Source: an archaeon
Lineage (GTDB): Archaea; Thermoproteota; Nitrososphaeria; Nitrososphaerales; Gagatemarchaeaceae
Direction: 5' to 3'
DNA: 60,821 bases
Assembly (NCBI GenBank): GCA_021819105.1
Contig: JAKASK010000002.1
Coordinates: 118,992-179,812 of the forward strand
In this document: piece by piece, positions 1-7,899 of the stretch
How the letters are laid out: every line of letters begins with the position of its first letter
How positions within the stretch are numbered: position 1 is the first letter of the stretch
Position numbers and translations under genes: made by a program
The notes under the pieces: model-generated
Database searches by the model: none
What the model was told of the DNA's origin: nothing
The model's input: the letters and a program-made list of their open reading frames with translations, nothing else

Positions 1-572
1 GAGCCGTCCCTGACGATGTTCGCCTTCCCGTACCGATACTCGAACCCGCTCTCGTAGACCACGGGGGTGGAAGACCTGGTCAGGCGGACGTAGAAGGGAC
101 CGGGGATCGAAGCGATGGCCTTGGCCACCGCCTTCGTGGACACGGCATCGGCGGGGACTATCACCTTCATCTTCGGGATCGCCCGCATTATCGCGATGTC
201 CTCGACCTGCTGATGCGAAGCCCCGTCCGGGCCCACCGAGATGCCTCCGTGGGAGCACACGAGCTTGACGTTCAGGTCAGGATAGGCGATGTTATTTCGA
301 ATCTGGTCCACTGACTTGCCCGGGACGAAGATGGCGTAGGTCCCTGCGAAGGCCACCTTCCCGGCGAGCGCCATCCCGGCGGCTATCGAGACGAGGTTCT
401 GCTCCGCGATGCCGACGTTGAAGAACCGCTCCGGGAACTTCGTAGCGAAGACCCCCGACTTCAAGGAACCGGTGGTGTCGGCCCCGATCACCACCACGTC
501 GCGGTTCGTGGCCCCCAGCTCCAGGAGGGCGTCGCCGTAGGCGTCCCTCATTGCCGCTGTCTTCGAGAGCAT
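1..572 (-). CDS. Transketolase, C-terminal half (partial, runs off left edge)
   Basis: This is the second subunit of a split archaeal transketolase, carrying the pyrimidine-binding and C-terminal parts. Reading the minus strand from ATG 572 gives MLSKTAAMRDAYGDALLEL, then VVVIGADTTGSLKSGVF, FFNVGIAEQNLVSIAAGMAL and SHGGISVGPDGASHQ. These are the hallmarks of the family: the GIAEQN motif holds the glutamate that activates thiamine diphosphate. Its ATG shares one base with the stop of the epimerase gene (TGATG), so the two are translationally coupled. The 3' end lies outside the window; about 190 codons are visible. With the N half at 1260-2081 it should form the active enzyme that transfers two-carbon ketol units in the non-oxidative pentose phosphate route. 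Confidence 0.9.
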   Translation of the reverse strand, partial: MLSKTAAMRDAYGDALLELGATNRDVVVIGADTTGSLKSGVFATKFPERFFNVGIAEQNLVSIAAGMALAGKVAFAGTYAIFVPGKSVDQIRNNIAYPDLNVKLVCSHGGISVGPDGASHQQVEDIAIMRAIPKMKVIVPADAVSTKAVAKAIASIPGPFYVRLTRSSTPVVYESGFEYRYGKANIVRDG

Positions 573-1258
573 CAGCGGGACCCCCTCGCCTTCTCGGCCT
601 CCTTCCTGAGGACCGCGATCGCCCCGACCGGGTCCTCTTTCGCGTACACCCCGGCCCCGGCCACCAGCACGTTCCCTCCGCTCCTGACGACCTCGGCGAC
701 GTTCTCAGGCTCCACCCCGCCGTCAATCTCGATGTCGGTCCCCAGCCCCCTCTCCTTCACCAGTCGGCTCAGGCGTTGGAGCTTCGGCATCACGGACATG
801 TCCATCCTCTGGCCGCTGAAGCCTGGGTTGACGGTCATGACCACGAGAGCCGAGACCTTGTCCAGCCGGTCACGGGCCCACCCTGGAAGGTCGGTCTGGG
901 GCTTGATTGCGAGGCCGACCTCCTTCCCCCTCGCCCTGACGGACCTGTGGAGCTCGTCGAAAGTCCGTCCGTTCAGGACTTCGGCGTGGAACGTGAGGAG
1001 GTCGGAGCCGGCGTCGAGGAACTTCTCAGCATAGTTCTGGGGGTTCTGTATCATGAGGTGGGTGTCGAACTTCATGTCCGTGAGGTGCCTGAGCGCCTTC
1101 ACCGTCCCGGGGCCAAAGGTGATGTTTGGGGCAAAGTTGCCGTCTATGACGTCCAGGTGGACCTGGTCTGCCTTCCCTTCCACAGAGATCTCCACCGCCT
1201 TCTCGAGGTTCCCCAGGTCCCACGCGAGTATCGACGGCGCTATCTTGATGCCTTCCAA
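572..1258 (-). CDS. rpe: Ribulose-phosphate 3-epimerase
   Basis: This enzyme interconverts ribulose 5-phosphate and xylulose 5-phosphate. The 228-residue TIM-barrel protein shows KIAPSILAWD at the N terminus, then HLDVIDGNFAPN (metal and catalytic Asp), HLMIQNP, VMTVNPGFSGQ (phosphate loop) and IEIDGGV near the C terminus. All are diagnostic. No ATG fits: the chosen start is TTG 1258, one base after the stop of transketolase N, with GGAGAAGTGAG just upstream as a ribosome site. A longer reading to 1318 would overlap the upstream gene and add residues that fit no homologue. It lies between the two transketolase halves, which fits co-production of the enzymes that supply and use xylulose 5-phosphate. 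Confidence 0.93.
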   Translation of the reverse strand: MEGIKIAPSILAWDLGNLEKAVEISVEGKADQVHLDVIDGNFAPNITFGPGTVKALRHLTDMKFDTHLMIQNPQNYAEKFLDAGSDLLTFHAEVLNGRTFDELHRSVRARGKEVGLAIKPQTDLPGWARDRLDKVSALVVMTVNPGFSGQRMDMSVMPKLQRLSRLVKERGLGTDIEIDGGVEPENVAEVVRSGGNVLVAGAGVYAKEDPVGAIAVLRKEAEKARGSR

Positions 1259-1259
1259 C

Positions 1260-2081
1260 TCACTTCTCCAGCTCGCTGAGCACGTCAGAAAGCCTGTCCT
1301 TGGTTGGCGCGGTCCCATGGTAATGCGGGGACCACTCCATGAAGGAGATGCCCTTCCCCTTGACTGTGTGGGCGATTACTACGGTGGGCCTGTTCCTAGT
1401 GCTCGTCGCCAGGTCGAAGCCATCCATAATCTGCGAAAAATCGTAGCCGTCGACCTCTATTACGTTCCAGTTGAAGGAGCGCCACTTGGCCGCGAGGGGC
1501 TCCAGAGGCATTATCTGCTCCGTGAGCCCGTCCTGCTGGATGCCGTTCCTGTCGATAATCGCCGTGAGGTTGTCGAGCCTGAACTTCGAGGCCGACATCG
1601 CCGCCTCCCATACCTGCCCCTCCTGCTGCTCGCCGTCCCCCATTAGCACGTAGGTCCTGAACGCCCTGCCGTCGAGCTTTGCCGCCAGCGAAGTCCCGAC
1701 CCCCAGCGAGAGCCCTATGCCCTCCGAGCCCGCCGGTGCTTCCACCCCCGGGACGCCCATGGATGGGTGACCCTGGAGCCGCGCGCCCATTTTCCTCAGG
1801 GTCATCAGCTCCTCGGCGGGGAAGTAACCTGCCTGGGCCAGGATGGAATACAGCAGAGGCGCGGCGTGCCCCTTGCTGAGGAAGAACCTGTCCCTGTCCT
1901 CCCACTTCGGGTTCTTGGGGTCGTGGTGCATCACGTGGAAGTAGAGGGTGACGAGGAGCTCGACTGCGGAGAGGGACCCGCCGGGGTGCCCCGACCCGGC
2001 CTCGGCGAGAGATTCGAGAATCAGCTTGCGCGTGCCGCGGGCCAGCTCCTTCAGGCGCCCGATCTCCTGCGCCGTCTCCAT
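1260..2081 (-). CDS. Transketolase, N-terminal half
   Basis: This is the thiamine-diphosphate-binding subunit of a split transketolase, 273 residues. Diagnostic features are SGHPGGSLSAVELL near residues 29-42, KGHAAPLLYSIL, GSLGxGxS-like SEGIGLSLGVGTSLAAKL, and GDGEQQEGQVWEAA followed by DRNGIQQDG, the GDG...N diphosphate and magnesium motif. Its ATG overlaps the stop of the PfkB kinase gene by one base (TGATG), and its TGA is one base from the TTG of the epimerase. The order kinase, transketolase N, epimerase, transketolase C is therefore one tightly packed operon. In archaea this route chiefly supplies pentoses and erythrose phosphate. Confidence 0.93.
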   Translation of the reverse strand: METAQEIGRLKELARGTRKLILESLAEAGSGHPGGSLSAVELLVTLYFHVMHHDPKNPKWEDRDRFFLSKGHAAPLLYSILAQAGYFPAEELMTLRKMGARLQGHPSMGVPGVEAPAGSEGIGLSLGVGTSLAAKLDGRAFRTYVLMGDGEQQEGQVWEAAMSASKFRLDNLTAIIDRNGIQQDGLTEQIMPLEPLAAKWRSFNWNVIEVDGYDFSQIMDGFDLATSTRNRPTVVIAHTVKGKGISFMEWSPHYHGTAPTKDRLSDVLSELEK

Positions 2082-3121
2082 CAGCGCCTCACCGGCATCT
2101 GGACGATCCGCTGGACGAACTCTTCGACCTTCTGTGTCCTGGTCTCCAGATCGTGCAACGAAAGGGTCGCTATCCTCGGGAGCTCGCTCCTAGCTTCGCC
2201 TGCGACGTTGGAGAGGACCGACGCCTGGTAGGGGTTCCCCCCCGACGCCAGCGCGAGGCCGAAGACCCCGGTCATGGCGTCTCTGACCCCGACCTTGCTG
2301 AACAGGTTCTTCTTTCCCCCTATGGGCGGGAAGAGAGTGACGTTGTCCTTGTCGAAGAGGGTGAGCCCCTGCTCCCCCCTGGTGACGAGTATCGCCTTGG
2401 ACTCGGTGCGGCTCAGCAGGTTCGTCCCCATGTTCCTGAGGCTGGTCTCGTTGACCATGGCCATCCCGGTGGCGTGCTCCGCCTCCTCGAGGTTAGACTT
2501 CACGTAGGTCACCCCCGAGAAGTCCAGATAGTGATGCATCTTCGGCTGCCCCACGATGATCTTGCCAGCCGCCCGTGCCGCCGAGACTATCCCTCCGATC
2601 AGGTAGCTGGTTATCGCCCCCCTGTCATAGTCAGAAAGCATGACGCAGTCGACTCCCTTGATCAGGGGCTCGGCCTCTGCCAACAGCTTTTTGCTAATCA
2701 CCATGGGCACGTCCCTACGGTCCTCCTTGTCCACCCTAAGCGCGTGGAAGCCGTTGACCATGTACCACGTCCTCAGCGAGGTGGGCCTGCTGGAGTCGGT
2801 TACCACGCCGCCGAACGACAGCCCGTACTTCCCGAACTCTGACTTCAGCCAGCTCCCGTACTCGTCGGAGCCGATCAGACCCACAAGGCCGACGGATGCG
2901 CCCAGCGAGACGAGCTCGCGTGAGAGGTTCGCCGCACCCCCAGGAAGGAGCGTCTGGCCCACGAAGTCCCCTGCTGGGACCGGGGCCTCCCTGGCGAGCT
3001 TGCGGGCCGCGACTTCGACAAAGCGGCTGACCAGGAGGTCGCCTACGACGAGAATCTTGCGCCCTTGAAATTGGCGAAGGACGGCGGTCAGCTTCTCCTT
3101 GTCGACCGTGTCCAGCGGCAA
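2081..3121 (-). CDS. PfkB-family (RfaE1/HldE-like) carbohydrate kinase with altered GAGD motif
   Basis: This 346-residue ribokinase-fold protein resembles the kinase domain of heptose kinases. VVGDLLVSRF lies near residue 25, LPGGAANLSRELVSLG near 59, the acceptor segment LRVDKED near 128, and MLSDYDRGAI near 161. The catalytic anion-hole motif, normally D-T-G-A-G-D, reads KVGVRDA (residues 276-282): the Asp is kept as D281, but Gly is replaced by R280. The activity may therefore be changed or lost. The start is TTG 3121; a possible TATA lies near 3155. It heads the pentose-phosphate operon and overlaps transketolase N, so a role on a sugar or sugar phosphate of that pathway is plausible. Substrate unknown. 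Confidence 0.8.
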   Translation of the reverse strand: MPLDTVDKEKLTAVLRQFQGRKILVVGDLLVSRFVEVAARKLAREAPVPAGDFVGQTLLPGGAANLSRELVSLGASVGLVGLIGSDEYGSWLKSEFGKYGLSFGGVVTDSSRPTSLRTWYMVNGFHALRVDKEDRRDVPMVISKKLLAEAEPLIKGVDCVMLSDYDRGAITSYLIGGIVSAARAAGKIIVGQPKMHHYLDFSGVTYVKSNLEEAEHATGMAMVNETSLRNMGTNLLSRTESKAILVTRGEQGLTLFDKDNVTLFPPIGGKKNLFSKVGVRDAMTGVFGLALASGGNPYQASVLSNVAGEARSELPRIATLSLHDLETRTQKVEEFVQRIVQMPVRR

Positions 3122-3154
3122 CCTTTTTCGAATTCGCTCGGCCCGCCGCCCTAG

Positions 3155-3661
3155 TTAAGGTTTGGCGGATTTTTTCCGGCGGGAGCCTGACCCTTCCTTC
3201 CATTTTTCTGCGAGCAGTCCCCCGATGGTCTCGACCGCCTTCCTCAGCTCCCTGTCCATGGCCAGGGGGTCGTACCCCTTCGGCGGAGGATAGTCGAGGA
3301 ACTTCTGGTTCGGGTCGGCGCTGAGGAAGTCCTTGCTTGACTCGAATATGGACATCAGGGCGGGGCCGTCGAGCCTCTGGAGCTCAGACTTCCAGGCGTG
3401 GTGGAACCCCTTCTCTGAGAGGAAGGTGAGCTTCACGTCCCCTTCGGCTTCCTTCTTCACGTCCTCCCAAAACACGCGGTCGAAGTCCCCCTCGACCGCC
3501 TCGCCTGACTTCAACTTGGACCCGTAAGCTCTGGCCAGGGCGGAGGCCCGTGCGGGGGTGGTTTCGAAGTGCCTCGCGATGTCCTCCGGCGTGAGGCCCA
3601 GCCTCGACAGGTAGTAGCACCCCTCCTCAAGAATCTCTTCGCTCACCTCGTCGGAGACCAA
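3155..3661 (-). CDS. Conserved hypothetical protein with HTH-like N terminus
   Basis: The product has 168 residues. Residues about 7-45 (ILEEGCYYLSRLGLTPEDIARHFETTPARASALARAYG) have the pattern of a helix-turn-helix: two short helices, a turn at TTPA, then a recognition-like helix. The rest is charged and predicted helical, ending in a basic tail (KEGSGSRRKKSAKP). No catalytic motif or membrane segment is seen. The start is TTG 3661, with a TTAAAG box centred near 3686, about 25 bases upstream, so a leaderless transcript is likely. It lies in its own unit between the kinase gene and the exporter. A DNA-binding role is only inferred from the HTH-like segment. Confidence 0.6.
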   Translation of the reverse strand: MVSDEVSEEILEEGCYYLSRLGLTPEDIARHFETTPARASALARAYGSKLKSGEAVEGDFDRVFWEDVKKEAEGDVKLTFLSEKGFHHAWKSELQRLDGPALMSIFESSKDFLSADPNQKFLDYPPPKGYDPLAMDRELRKAVETIGGLLAEKWKEGSGSRRKKSAKP

Positions 3662-3686
3662 CGTTGGTCTGTCCCCCGGCTCGGCT

Positions 3687-6644
3687 TTAAGACCTGCCGC
3701 CGGCGTCCTTGTCAGCTTCGTAAAGGGCCCGCGAGCGCTTCAGGTACGGTATGGGGTTGTACCAGTTCCACTTGCCCATGACCGACATCACGGCCGGGAC
3801 CATGTATGTCCTCACGATCAGAGCGTCGATGAGTATCGAGTAGGCGAAGGCGAAGCCTATCTCCTTCAGGAGGAGGTCGCTTGAGAGCATCAGCGCCCCC
3901 AGGGATCCTGCGAGGATCACGGCCGCAGCCGTGATGATCCCACCCGTCTGCTCCATCGCTGAGACGATGGCTTCGTCGAGGCGCTTCCCCTTCGTCGCCT
4001 CTTCGCGGACCCTGGTCAGGATGAACACGTTGTAGTCCATGCCGAGGCCGAGGAGCGCCACGAACAGGAAGAACGGGATGAGGAAGAGCATCTGGTAGTT
4101 GTAGAGCTGCTCAAAGACCAGCCTGGTTGCGGCCAGGGTCCAGACGATGCTCATCAGGACAGAGACCACGGCGAAGACCGGGAGGAAGAGGGAGCCGAGG
4201 ACGACGAGGAGGACCAGGGCCACCCCGACGGCTACAATGGGGACTATGGTCCCGAACTGTGAGTCGAAGAAGTTCTTCGTGTCCAGGATGGAACCCGAGG
4301 CGCCGCCTAGAAACACGCCGGTCACGTTGGCCGCACCGTCGTAGGACGCGTGGATCTGCTGGCGCAGGGCCTGGGCGTCCGAGATGGCCGCGGTCGAGTA
4401 TGGGTCAATCCCGTAGTTCGCAGTAATCAGGACCGTCTTGTTGTCAGAACCGATGCTCTGCATGATGGCGTTGAAGGTCTGCCTCCCGCCGGCGGTGCCC
4501 AGGTCCAGGGAGCTGTAGTTCACCGGCTGGCCGTAGGGGGAGGTGGGGCTGGTGACGTTCTGGACGTCGCGTGAAGAGGCGACGGTGGCCGTCATCGCAG
4601 CTATGGTGCCCATCTCACCGCCGTTGAAGGCGTGCCCAGTGACCACCGGCTGGGCGAAGGTGACGACGACGTAGGTGGGGAGGAGCTTCCCTCCGCCGAA
4701 GGATGCGGTCAGCTGGTTGGACGCTGCGATGGAGGGGAGGTTGCTCGGCGCTGCGGAGATGAAGTCGAAGGTCGGAGTCGTGTTGACGTAGATGTACACG
4801 GCAGGGATGGAGACCACCATCGCGAGGACGATGAGGACCTTCGCCCGCTTGACGGCGAAGGAGCCGCTCCTGGAGAAGTACCCCTTCCTCCCCTGGAGCC
4901 TCCCGAGGGCGGACGACGCATAGCGCTCGAAGCGCCGGCCGGAGGTAGGCCAGAACACCCTGCCTCCGAGCATGCTCACTGCGGCAGGGACGAGGGTGAG
5001 CGCCACCAGGAGGGCCACCAGGACCCCCAGTCCGACCACGTACCCCATGGTCTTCAGGAAGACCACGGAGGTGACCGCGAGCGAGAGGAATGAGATGATT
5101 ACCGTCGCGCCGCTGGTGGCTATGCTCTCTCCGGCCCAGGTGACCGAAGTCCCGATCGCGTCTTCCACCGACGCCCCTTTGACCCTCTCCTCCCTGTAGC
5201 GGGCTATGACGAAGACGCTGTAGTCGGTCCCCACCCCGATGAGGATGGTGAGGAGGATGGTCGGGACGGTGAAGTCGATCTTCGCGACGAAGAGCCCCAC
5301 CAGGACTATGAACACCTGCGAGATGCCGAGGGCCACCCCGATGGTCCCGAGGGTGACGAAGGGGGTGAGTAACGAGCGGAAGAAGAGGCCGGTGGCGGCT
5401 ATCAGGAGTATGATCGTGACCGGGAGGATGAGGGCCAGGTCCGCCTGGGTGGAGTTGCCGAAGTCGTAGGAGATCGCGTCCTCCCCCGTGACCTGGGCTG
5501 ACTTGACCCCCGAGGCTGCGCCGGAGGCCGACAGGGCATTCGAGACAACGGAGCGGACTTCGACGATGTTCTGGTTCTCAGAGACGCTCAGGCTGAGCGC
5601 CACCAGGGTCGTGCTCCTGGAAGGAGACACCAGCGACGAAATGAGCGTGGAGAGCTGGTGGCCCACTCCGTACTTTGACGGAGACCAGACCATGTTGCCG
5701 GCGAGCCGGTAGAGAGATGAGTTGTCGTAGGTCTTCCCGAGGCTGAAGGCCGACGTCACGAAGGCGTCGGAGAAGCCGGTCGCCTGGGCCGCGTACCCGG
5801 TCGCGAACGAGGTGAGGGTGGCCGCCGACTGTGCTCTGGTGTCTGTGACGAAGGCTGTGAGGTTGTAGGCCTGGAGCAGGGGGACGGCGAGCGACCTCGA
5901 GGCTGGAGCGTACTGGTCCAGGTACTGGCCGTCAGCCGCCTGGGCCGCGATGGTAGCCCTGGCAAGCAGAGTGGAGTTCGCCAGGGCCTGGTCGGACCAG
6001 CTCCCGGCCCAGGTCGAGTTGAAGAGGCTCAGGACGTGGGAAGAGTAGTTCGAGTAGGCGGTCGAGTTGGCCGCCGAGAGGGTGCTCGCAGTGGCGTTGT
6101 GGGCGGCCGCGTCAGCCATGGCCACGCTGTGCGTCGAAGAGTACGCCTGCTGCCAGGCTCCGAAATAGAGGGCAGGGACCCCGAGGAGGAGCTGGCTCGT
6201 CGCGTTGGCCCCAGAGAGGGAGGCGTAGGCGGCCCGGTTCGCCCCGCCTATCGCGGTGTAGAGCCTCGTGTAGACGTCAAGTGTCTCATTGAGGCCGCGT
6301 ATCCCCTTGTCAGCCTGCAAGGAAGATGCGAGGCTGGTAACGAACCCCTGGGTGGCGGGCGACGAGACGTTGGGGCCGGTCACCACGATGATGAGGGAGC
6401 TGTTGGGGACGGTCTTCGCGAACTCGGCGGAGATGAGGTTCGAAGCCTGGACCGACTCCAGGCCGCTTCCGGTGGCGGTCCCCAGCTGGAGGGAGGTGAC
6501 CTTCCCCTCGTTGGATATGACCGGGAGTACTGCGATGAGCGCGATAATCCATGCGACCACTATGACCTTCCTTCGCCTGTAGACGAACTTCCCCAGGCCC
6601 CTGAACAGCGAGGACCCGGTTCCCTTCCGCGGCTGGGAGGTCAA
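3687..6644 (-). CDS. MMPL/RND-family membrane transporter
   Basis: The product has 985 residues with RND/MMPL architecture. A first membrane helix (VIVVAWIIALIAVLPVI, about 29-45) is followed by a large extracellular loop rich in Asn-x-Ser/Thr, then a block of five helices, a second membrane helix, a second loop and a second block of five helices. Each block carries the proton-relay motif after its second helix: GVGTDYSVFVIARYREE in the first half and GLGMDYNVFILTRVREE in the second, with the Asp expected to carry protons. It probably exports lipids or other hydrophobic compounds with proton motive force; the substrate cannot be read. Start TTG 6644 has TTTATTACC about 27 bases upstream. Confidence 0.88.
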   Translation of the reverse strand: MTSQPRKGTGSSLFRGLGKFVYRRRKVIVVAWIIALIAVLPVISNEGKVTSLQLGTATGSGLESVQASNLISAEFAKTVPNSSLIIVVTGPNVSSPATQGFVTSLASSLQADKGIRGLNETLDVYTRLYTAIGGANRAAYASLSGANATSQLLLGVPALYFGAWQQAYSSTHSVAMADAAAHNATASTLSAANSTAYSNYSSHVLSLFNSTWAGSWSDQALANSTLLARATIAAQAADGQYLDQYAPASRSLAVPLLQAYNLTAFVTDTRAQSAATLTSFATGYAAQATGFSDAFVTSAFSLGKTYDNSSLYRLAGNMVWSPSKYGVGHQLSTLISSLVSPSRSTTLVALSLSVSENQNIVEVRSVVSNALSASGAASGVKSAQVTGEDAISYDFGNSTQADLALILPVTIILLIAATGLFFRSLLTPFVTLGTIGVALGISQVFIVLVGLFVAKIDFTVPTILLTILIGVGTDYSVFVIARYREERVKGASVEDAIGTSVTWAGESIATSGATVIISFLSLAVTSVVFLKTMGYVVGLGVLVALLVALTLVPAAVSMLGGRVFWPTSGRRFERYASSALGRLQGRKGYFSRSGSFAVKRAKVLIVLAMVVSIPAVYIYVNTTPTFDFISAAPSNLPSIAASNQLTASFGGGKLLPTYVVVTFAQPVVTGHAFNGGEMGTIAAMTATVASSRDVQNVTSPTSPYGQPVNYSSLDLGTAGGRQTFNAIMQSIGSDNKTVLITANYGIDPYSTAAISDAQALRQQIHASYDGAANVTGVFLGGASGSILDTKNFFDSQFGTIVPIVAVGVALVLLVVLGSLFLPVFAVVSVLMSIVWTLAATRLVFEQLYNYQMLFLIPFFLFVALLGLGMDYNVFILTRVREEATKGKRLDEAIVSAMEQTGGIITAAAVILAGSLGALMLSSDLLLKEIGFAFAYSILIDALIVRTYMVPAVMSVMGKWNWYNPIPYLKRSRALYEADKDAGGRS

Positions 6645-6716
6645 TTAGAGACGCCCTCGGAGGTTCGGTAATAAAGGGAGGGCTGTCTTTCGATGGTGGA
6701 AACCTGCGGGCCGGGG

Positions 6717-7028
6717 CTACCGCTTCTTCACGAAGAGGAAGCCGTCCTCCTCCTTCACGTCGTAGAGGGGCTCGTCGGCCAGGGGCTCGTCAAAGACCCC
6801 CTTGCCGGTCTTGAGGTCCCAAACGGTGCCATGCCCTGCACAGGTCACCTCGGTGTCCACGAGTGTCCCTTCGGAAAGGTCCCACTCCTCGTGAGTGCAG
6901 TACGCCCCCATGCCGTAGTACTTCCCATCGACGTTGGCTATGAGGACGGACTCTCCCCCTACCTCGACTGTCTTCATGCTGTCAGGGGGGACCTTGGATG
7001 CCTCGATGGCTTTCATGAAATCGGTCAT
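6717..7028 (-). CDS. Rieske-type [2Fe-2S] ferredoxin
   Basis: This 103-residue soluble protein binds a Rieske cluster. Box 1 is C44-T-H46 and box 2 is C63-A-G-H66, the two Cys/His pairs that ligate the iron atoms, followed by GTVWDLKTGKG, the usual proline-loop and strand region. There is no signal peptide or membrane helix, so it resembles the small ferredoxins that donate electrons to oxygenases or nitrite reductases rather than a respiratory complex subunit. No oxygenase gene lies beside it. A GATTTTAG box about 28 bases before the ATG suggests its own promoter, even though it follows the nucleotidyltransferase gene by only 37 bases. Confidence 0.92.
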   Translation of the reverse strand: MTDFMKAIEASKVPPDSMKTVEVGGESVLIANVDGKYYGMGAYCTHEEWDLSEGTLVDTEVTCAGHGTVWDLKTGKGVFDEPLADEPLYDVKEEDGFLFVKKR

Positions 7029-7065
7029 GTCGGCAGCTCGGTCGGCTGGCGGCTAAAATCTTTGC

Positions 7066-7761
7066 TCACGCGGGTGCCTTCAGCGAGGCCTCGAGCTCCA
7101 TCAGGTCCTTCATGGAGTCGACGAAGTTCCACTCGCCATAATAGGGGTACGACATCAGCTCCCCGTGGGTGACGAGCTTCGGGAAGGTCTCCCTTTCTAT
7201 GTCTCCCTTCTCGGGGAGGCTCTTCGCTAACTTGGGCCCGTTCAGGACATACACGCCGCCGTTGATCCACACGTCGGGGAACGCAGGCTTCTCGTCGAAG
7301 TCCCGCACCATCTTCAGCTTGTCGATCTTCACGACCCCGAACCGCGACCTGTAGGGGACGACCAGCATGGAGGCGGGCATCCCTCCCGCACTCTGGAACT
7401 CTTCGACCATCCTCTTCAGGGGGAGGTCCGTCATGATGTCGCCGTTCGTCACAACGACCGTCTCCTGGGATTCGTGGCCCTCCAGGGCCCTCTTTATCCC
7501 CCCTCCAGTTCCAAGAGGCTCGGACTCCACGGAGTAGTCCACCGGGACCCCCCCGAAGCTCTTACCGAAGTGTTCCTTCAGCCTCTCCCACTTGTAGCCG
7601 CAGGCGAAGGTGACCGCGTCCACGCCCCCCTCCTTGACGAGCCACTCGATCTGATACTCGGAAATTGGGCGGCCGTTGACAGGGATGAGCACCTTGGGTT
7701 TGTCGTCTGTCAGGGGCCTGAGCCGCATGCCGAGCCCTCCGCTGAGGATTATCGCCCTCAA
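7066..7761 (-). CDS. NDP-sugar pyrophosphorylase-type nucleotidyltransferase
   Basis: The 231-residue protein begins with LSGGLGMRLRPLTDDKPKVLIPV, the nucleotide-binding loop and the Lys of sugar-1-phosphate nucleotidyltransferases. It then has NGDIMTDLP (the metal-binding NGD) and WINGGVYVLN (sugar contact). The family joins NTP and a sugar 1-phosphate to give an activated sugar. Whether the product is GDP-mannose, UDP-sugar or another cannot be told. It lacks the C-terminal left-handed beta-helix domain of longer homologues. Start TTG 7761 lies downstream of a TATTTATC box near 7803. It may feed the glycosyltransferases elsewhere in the window. Confidence 0.88.
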   Translation of the reverse strand: MRAIILSGGLGMRLRPLTDDKPKVLIPVNGRPISEYQIEWLVKEGGVDAVTFACGYKWERLKEHFGKSFGGVPVDYSVESEPLGTGGGIKRALEGHESQETVVVTNGDIMTDLPLKRMVEEFQSAGGMPASMLVVPYRSRFGVVKIDKLKMVRDFDEKPAFPDVWINGGVYVLNGPKLAKSLPEKGDIERETFPKLVTHGELMSYPYYGEWNFVDSMKDLMELEASLKAPA

Positions 7762-7899
7762 TCTTTCACCGAAGACAGCGCCCCGGCGCGCCTCGACGCG
7801 ATAAATACTTTCCCGAAACTATCGCCGACTGGACATCTTCCGCCCTGACTCGGAGGTGAGCCCGTGGGGCGTTATTAGGGGAGCAGGGCCTGGAACCAC

